Source: Acheta domesticus
Lineage: Eukaryota; Arthropoda; Insecta; Orthoptera; Gryllidae
Assembly: GCA_031308135.1 (NCBI GenBank)
Contig: JAHLJT010009436.1
Span: 155,580,750-155,644,749, forward strand
Length of the DNA stretch: 64,000 nt
Direction of reading: 5' to 3'
Shown here: positions 59,601-64,000 of the stretch, piece by piece
Position numbering within the stretch: position 1 is the stretch's first letter
Layout: each line of letters begins with the position of its first letter
The notes under the pieces: generated by a model
The model's input: only the letters and a program-made list of their open reading frames with translations
Databases searched by the model: none
Told to the model about the DNA's origin: nothing
Position numbers and translations under genes: made by a program

Positions 59601-61439
59601 GGCTTTTCCCTGAGGACGACGTTCAATTCAGATTGTGTAATAAGCGACTCCATGACAGAAATATTTAAATGTGCTCCTGAGAACGTAGAATTTCTTGCGA
59701 TGAATTAAAAATAACGTGGTTAAAATCACGTTAATGCTTTTATTCTCTTGTATTCAGAAGTGAAGGTCTACGTGTTCGCATAAAGAAGTAACGTCAGAAT
59801 ACAACTGTTGTAACAACAAAACATTTAAAATCGTCTTCAACACGTACTCACAGGAGTAACAAATTTAAAGTGTAAACATTTACGATTTTTAAGGTCTATT
59901 TTGTAGCTCCTTTATATCTTTTTTCTTTATTCGTTCTATGTTCTCATTTCTTCTCTCTGTGTGTCTCCCTCCTGATTTTCTAAGTTTCTCGTTTTTAACG
60001 CACTCTTACATTCTCATCTTCCTCTTCTTCAACCTAAATTTATAAAGAGTATGGCTTAATGACAAATAAAACATTTAAGCAATCTTGTGCGATAGCTGTC
60101 CGCGTGATGAACTTCAGTTTAATCTTCTGACTCTCTCTCTCTCTCGGGGTGAGTGATTGGTCGCAGTTTTCCCTGCTCCAGAAGCGAGATAACCAGACAG
60201 CTCAGCTATTCTTTAGTGGCTCCTCTCTGACGGGGCGGTAAAGTGCATTTTTTCGCTCAACTAACTGAATAGAGCGAGGCATCATAACTGAGTAAAGCGA
60301 TAAACGAGCGAAGAAATTCATCTTCCTATGAAAGTAAAACGTCTCCCCAACGAACCGAAAGAACAAACGTATAATTAAAATGGACTAGGCCCTAATGAAG
60401 AAGTCTGCAAAAAGTGAATAACGACGTAATGTCGAATTAATGAGCTGTGAATGCAGCCCGCTGCGGAGCCGTCGTATTTCTTACTCGTATTTTCCGGGAG
60501 AACTCGGAGGTCTCCGAAAGGCCATGTAGCACAACTCTCAACTGTGAACTCTGTTTTAAATATAATAATTATCAAGCTATATTTAAACTGCAATTAATAT
60601 TACACTATTGTGTGGTTTAAGAAATGGTATAATTACTTGGAGCAGTGTGAGGTATGTGCCAACTAAATGTTAATTTACACGTTATTTATTTAAGGTATTA
60701 TGTAAATACTAATTAGAGATTTTATACGTAATTTTTAATCATTTCTCTATCGTTTTATATCCTGTAGATAACTAAACTGTTCGAAATGAAAAACTCAGCT
60801 ATAGGGATAGCCTGATATTAGGAATTTATAATATGGGTTTTCCCCACTGATGAACGTGTTTTCTGTCGAGATTCATAGACGTTTTGGAAATCCTCTAAAT
60901 ACGAGTATGAAAAATGTATCTTAAAAGGTGCCAGGAAGTGGTGATTGGAAAGTAAAAACCTACTTGACAATTATGAACATTCCTTACTATAATTAGTGAA
61001 CGTGTAATAATTATGTGCAACCGAATATTATCAAGTTTACGTTGCCCCGAGGTTGGTTGGCGGGATCGTTGACCGATAGCATCGTTGACGGACAGCATCG
61101 TTGACTGGTCCTAGTGTTCCGACGTTGGCGGGTTTTCGACATTTGCTACTTAGCAGGATGAAATTCAACTACTGAGTGGAGGAGAAGTCAGGGGATAGCT
61201 GGTATGATCGAGATTTCCGTGGTTTCTGCGATAAATGCCAGGTGGACGCCAGACTCATACTCTAATCAAATGGGCCACTGACCGTGCTCGATATTTCCTT
61301 TCTCATCATCTCCCTTTATAAATGTACACTTAATGCACTACCCTACCACATATGTCAGAGGCTTGCAACCTGGTCCTAGTGAATGTCGAGGGCTTACAAC
61401 TTGTCCCGGGATCGGTGGTGCCCCGTTGGAAGAAATTCG
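56601..61439. other. Long AT-rich intergenic stretch
   Basis: Nearly 5 kb without a GC island, gene or RNA that can be recognised. A short 16-bp direct repeat (ATCGTTGAC core, three copies) lies at about 61065-61105. Confidence 0.5.
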
Positions 61440-61605
61440 GGTAAGGGAAAACCCCTCGCAAGTCTACGAGTAGATCGGCGCCTGATCTCATGTTCCAAGG
61501 GAGGAGGATCGTCTCCACACTCCCAGGATATAACATCCACTACAGTTATGGGACAGCCTTTTATAATTAACGCTCCAGGAATCAAATCTCACTCTCATTC
61601 CCTCT
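61440..61605 (+). repeat. Dispersed repeat family, copy 3 (unclassified)
   Basis: Counterpart of 42115-42290 and 26785-26915. The minus strand reads a 63-residue open frame starting IPGALIIKGCPITVVDV. The peptide resembles the minus-strand reading of copy 1 (PG...KG...P..VV). It may be the preserved part of a transposon-derived sequence reaching from about 61330 to 62120. Function and family unknown. Confidence 0.6.
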
Positions 61606-62225
61606 CGTCAGGTTGATTAAATGTCTGAACATCAACCGCTAATGCCGCACTCCCTAGAACGTGTTTCGGAAGAGTGTTGGATTATTTCGTGTACACGGAT
61701 GCGTTAACTGTTGTGGTCATTATTAGTGCCGTAAGTGTAGTACGTTTTATCACGAGATGTGGGTGACGGATCACAGGAGTGTGATCTTCACCCGCTTGAT
61801 TCGGCGCTGATCGGCTGTTGAATTTTTCCTCTACCCATGAAGTTTTCCCCAACCCAGGTACCACCCAGCAGCGCGGTAATGCCCCAGCCGGGAATAGCTC
61901 TAAGCTCCCTACTGGTCTCTCGACATGTGTAATGCAGGAACAAGTAAGTTTAGTAAGCAAAGGGTGAGGACAGGGCAAGGAAGAGGAAGGAAAAATCGCA
62001 CTCCATGATCGGTTCCTACTGTTCCAGCATTTTCACGGTGTTCGGAAAATCCACGAGAAACGAGATATCGATCAGGGCAGCCGGCCGCTAGAATTCTCCT
62101 CCAGACAACGGTTAAATTCGACCTAGCTATCTAGCTAGTGTCGAACACCCTGCCACAGCCGGGGCTCGAAAGAGCGTAGGAGAACATGTCCCTTTGTTTC
62201 CATTCTGCCATGCAGGTCTGGGCAG
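61606..62225. other. Repeat-like DNA of unknown type
   Basis: Balanced base composition unlike the AT-rich surroundings. A 98-residue minus-strand open frame at 61682-61978 has no recognised domain. It could be the continuation of the copy 3 repeat. Confidence 0.35.
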
Positions 62226-62480
62226 CGCCGCTCCGCCCTGTCGTATAACAGCAGGTTTTTGCACTCGCCTCGAGCATCGGGGGCGCCGGTCCGAAGGCGG
62301 CGCCGCGAAGGAAGAACATTGTAGTGCCAACCGGCCGCGGCCACTGCGCTTCGATTTCCGGAGTTTCCGACGCGCTTTTTGCGCTGCTGCGCCTCGACGG
62401 CGGCGACGACGGCGCCCGACGCCTCCGCCCCTTCGCCATCCGCTGCCCGGAGCAGACTCGCCCCAATGGTTGCATTGTAA
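62226..62480. other. CpG-rich island 29
   Basis: GC-rich block. Open frames on both strands of 110-146 residues run out of the island without domains and are not accepted as genes. Confidence 0.45.
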
Positions 62481-64000
62481 CATTTGGTTACAACACAAAA
62501 ATGGTTGCGATTCATGCTTTTTTCGTTACATCTGCAACATACAAGCGTTGTAGCTGTAAAATTTTGAATAATCAATTATAAATTCTACTTTGTTTAAGGA
62601 ATTATTGGATGATAATGATTGTCTCTTTTCAAATGAATGAATTGACTAAAATGTTAATATAGCGCTGCACGATATGCGATTGGAAAACTACTTTTGATCA
62701 GTTTTACTTCCGTTGCAAAAGCCTTTGTGAAAGATACTCCTATATCTGCCTGCATTGGTGCAAATTCTTCTTCCAAATGCAAAGTGACCTTGATTTTTTT
62801 CAAAATTTTTTTTATGAATCTCCCTGAATATAAGGAGTAAGAATAATAAGATCATAATACAATAGATATGAATTATACGTTCAACTATTTTCGACTTTAC
62901 ATCAATGTTATAAAATGGTTAGATATCCGTGATTTATGTTTAGAGAAAGTTTTGCTTACAATTGCTAAAACATTTATCAGTTTTGGTGACTAAAAACCTG
63001 GCAGTATATGCTGCCACCTTTCCGCGTCTACTGCCTTGTCCTAGCAGTGTTCACGACCTGACCTATGCAAATTATGCACGCAGAGGCGTTCACAGAAGGG
63101 GTAGGTAGGGAGCTATGGCCCGTTTGCAAAATTTGAAAGGGGCACCATAGCATTACGTAATGAAATATTTTATATCACTCATACGTAGTTGTTTTAGGCT
63201 TTGCACGTCTACGTATGTAAGCGTCACGCTCCTGCTTCACTAGTTCACGATCGCCGCTCTCATCGTACTTTTCGATTTCTGTCGACGCATTAGCTACCCC
63301 TATCACTCCCATAACCCACGGCTCTGGGCTCCACCCTTCGAATCACCGAACCCATGGCCATTCATGACACCCTCGCCGCCCACGCAATTCTCACGATGCA
63401 CTTGCGCCTAATTGTTTTCGCCCCCTTTGAATAGACGCACCCGTCTATTCCCGCCAAAATATACCCTAGGAAAGGAATATTATTTGGAATTGTAATTCTT
63501 TTGTCGTTAATAAAATGCCGAACACTGTTGAATCGTAATTCAAATGTTTAACATTATTTTAAAGTCATCACAATTGTAAAAAGCCACGAAAGTGAACTTT
63601 GGCTTCTAGCGCAGTCGTTTGAGTTGTCCTGTGAGTCATCTTTGCTGTTTGGAAGTTACGTTGTTTAACCTCTCCACTCTCGTCGCCAAACTTTCCTCGG
63701 CCCTCTTTCCTGTCCGGGCTCGGCTTTCTACCCGGTGTCAGGTCTTGGTGTTCTCTTTTTCTTCCTCATTGATTTCTTGCGTTGGTCACTTACTGGTAAA
63801 CTAACATTTGCTCTTCCTTTTCGCTCTTGTAAAAAGTTGTTTGATGTAATTTTGAACTAGAAGAATCATGTTTTGCATCCTCTGCTCTCAAATTTATTGG
63901 TTTTTTGATATAATGGGAACTGCCCGACTGCATCCCGCTTACAGGTTTCTTTTCACATTCGCTTCCCAGATAATCCCTTTTCATTTTGACTGAGAAGGCA
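62481..64000. other. AT-rich intergenic DNA to window end
   Basis: Includes a mixed-composition stretch at 63180-63460. No gene, RNA gene or repeat is recognised. Confidence 0.5.

Overview
The window looks like non-coding nuclear DNA from an arthropod, most likely an insect. No conserved host protein-coding exon can be recognised. The recognisable coding sequence belongs to non-LTR retrotransposons: an APE-type LINE and an R4/Dong-type LINE. The background is AT-rich, and about 30 short, very CpG-rich islands are scattered through it every 1-3 kb. A narrower taxonomic placement is not possible from sequence alone.

Layout. Positions 1-2770 hold a frameshifted APE-endonuclease LINE on the minus strand. 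It has a preserved 5' end and runs off the left edge. Positions 2771-36100 are AT-rich DNA with GC islands and several tandem arrays: a 13-bp minisatellite at 8408-8933, a 20-bp minisatellite at 15631-15955 and a 26-bp minisatellite at 29041-29330. This stretch also holds a near-palindromic fold-back MITE at 27431-27666 and a possible LTR relic around 29600-30124. Positions 36103-40924 contain two minus-strand copies of an R4/Dong-clade element, separated and flanked by (TTA)n tracts. One copy is 5'-truncated (36155-36633). The other is apparently full length (36696-40864) with an uninterrupted 1203-residue ORF. Positions 40925-64000 continue the island pattern and include a hAT-like MITE with 8-bp target duplications at 52319-52577. 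A previously unnamed dispersed repeat has copies at about 26790, 42115 and 61440.

How things work together. The intact R4/Dong ORF carries a reverse transcriptase, a CCHC knuckle and a restriction-like endonuclease, and the element sits in TAA microsatellite, as known Dong elements do. The most unusual observation is a 150-bp module at the extreme 5' end of this element. It is also found, about three quarters identical by eye, at the extreme 5' end of the unrelated APE LINE at 2618-2770. The module can fold as an interleaved (H-type) pseudoknot followed by a 6-8 bp hairpin. It could be a mobile promoter or a self-processing RNA exchanged between retrotransposon lineages.

The CpG islands repeatedly embed short AT words with TAAT/ATTA cores. 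This suggests, as inference only, a cis-regulatory landscape near a developmental gene outside the window. Long ORFs inside islands and minisatellites appear to be composition artefacts.
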